Shown here piece by piece: positions 38,442-38,852 of a stretch of 38,852 nt of DNA. A program made the translations under genes and the position numbers. The DNA lies in the NCBI GenBank assembly GCA_024642625.1, contig JAHEAU010000005.1, positions 1 through 38,852 of the forward strand, written 5' to 3'. The notes beneath the pieces were generated by a model, which saw only the letters and a list, made by a program, of their open reading frames with translations, made no database searches and was not told the origin of the DNA. How positions within the stretch are numbered: the first letter of the stretch is position 1; every line of letters begins with the position of its first letter. This DNA comes from Lewinellaceae bacterium. Lineage in GTDB: Bacteria > Bacteroidota > Bacteroidia > Chitinophagales > Saprospiraceae.

Positions 38442-38852
38442 TTAGAGATATCGTCTGCGAATCAATTGAATAAACACCCCTGCCTTTTTCTGGCTTTTGG
38501 CATCAAGCCAATTGTATCGCGGAATAATCTCCTGTTCAAGATATTTCCGAGCACTTGAGAAATCAGGAAGATCATTTAACCTGCGTAACACCTCATCAAA
38601 TGCTGCATGATCTCCATGAAAAAGTTCATTAATTGTCAGAAAACGCTCATTGATGCCCATTGCTCGCGACAAGTCATCAATCGGACTTGTTCGCAGCTTA
38701 CCAGAAAGATCTTTTGCTTCTTCTGTCGCAAATAACACGTCAGCTTCAGTCGTTATTTTTTCATTTTGGGCGACTTCAACCACCTGTGTGTCAATTGACT
38801 TTGCCACAGATTCAACATTTGTTTGCTGAACCGCAGGAGTTGGATCCACTTT
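38442..38852 (-). CDS. Hypothetical protein, C-terminal part (gene probably starts beyond the window)
   Basis: Open frame to the window edge; C-terminal SRAMGINERFLTINELFHGDHAAFDEVLRRLNDLPDFSSARKYLEQEIIPRYNW. No ATG in frame near the edge. Confidence 0.65.
   Translation of the reverse strand, partial: KVDPTPAVQQTNVESVAKSIDTQVVEVAQNEKITTEADVLFATEEAKDLSGKLRTSPIDDLSRAMGINERFLTINELFHGDHAAFDEVLRRLNDLPDFSSARKYLEQEIIPRYNWLDAKSQKKAGVFIQLIRRRYL

Noticed and set aside
1-38852. CRISPR arrays, tRNAs, transposases, phage or defence-system genes
   Set aside because: Looked for regularly spaced repeats, tRNA-like sequence in the larger intergenic gaps and mobile or defence protein motifs; none seen by eye.

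Overview
This 38.9 kb window comes from a Bacteroidota chromosome. The taxonomic call rests on a gldKLMN type IX secretion locus, a PorP/SprF family protein and repeated TAnnTTTG-type -7 boxes; it is inferred, not searched. The window is densely coding and mostly housekeeping or envelope genes. I saw no rRNA, tRNA, CRISPR array or mobile element. Main blocks in order: partial PBP1A; an overlapping aroB / DinB-like / ABM / SAM hydrolase (DUF62) run; phoH-osmC; an AstE/AspA-like zinc hydrolase with rimK; a UMF1-type MFS transporter; a T9SS block (thioredoxin-domain YyaL-like, PorP/SprF, gldK, gldL, gldM, gldN, then a beta-helix lipoprotein); an MBL hydrolase plus a small conserved protein; OMP and lipoprotein genes; rbfA; recG; dprA; alkaline phosphatase; lipA; a polysaccharide deacetylase-like protein; upp; an SSS symporter; and a glycan cluster with an FdtA/FdtC/FdtB-like trio. 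The most interesting signals are: (i) a RimK ligase next to an M14-like AstE/AspA hydrolase, a possible glutamylation writer/eraser pair; (ii) TAnnTTTG boxes 3-4 nt upstream of start codons, suggesting leaderless mRNAs, with four ORF-track starts called on the TTG of the box itself; (iii) promoter and hairpin architecture that appears to split gldK from gldLMN; (iv) a putative dTDP-3-acetamido-3,6-dideoxyhexose module. I found no clear-cut unknown defence or mobile system. All family assignments come from reading the sequences; no database search was run.
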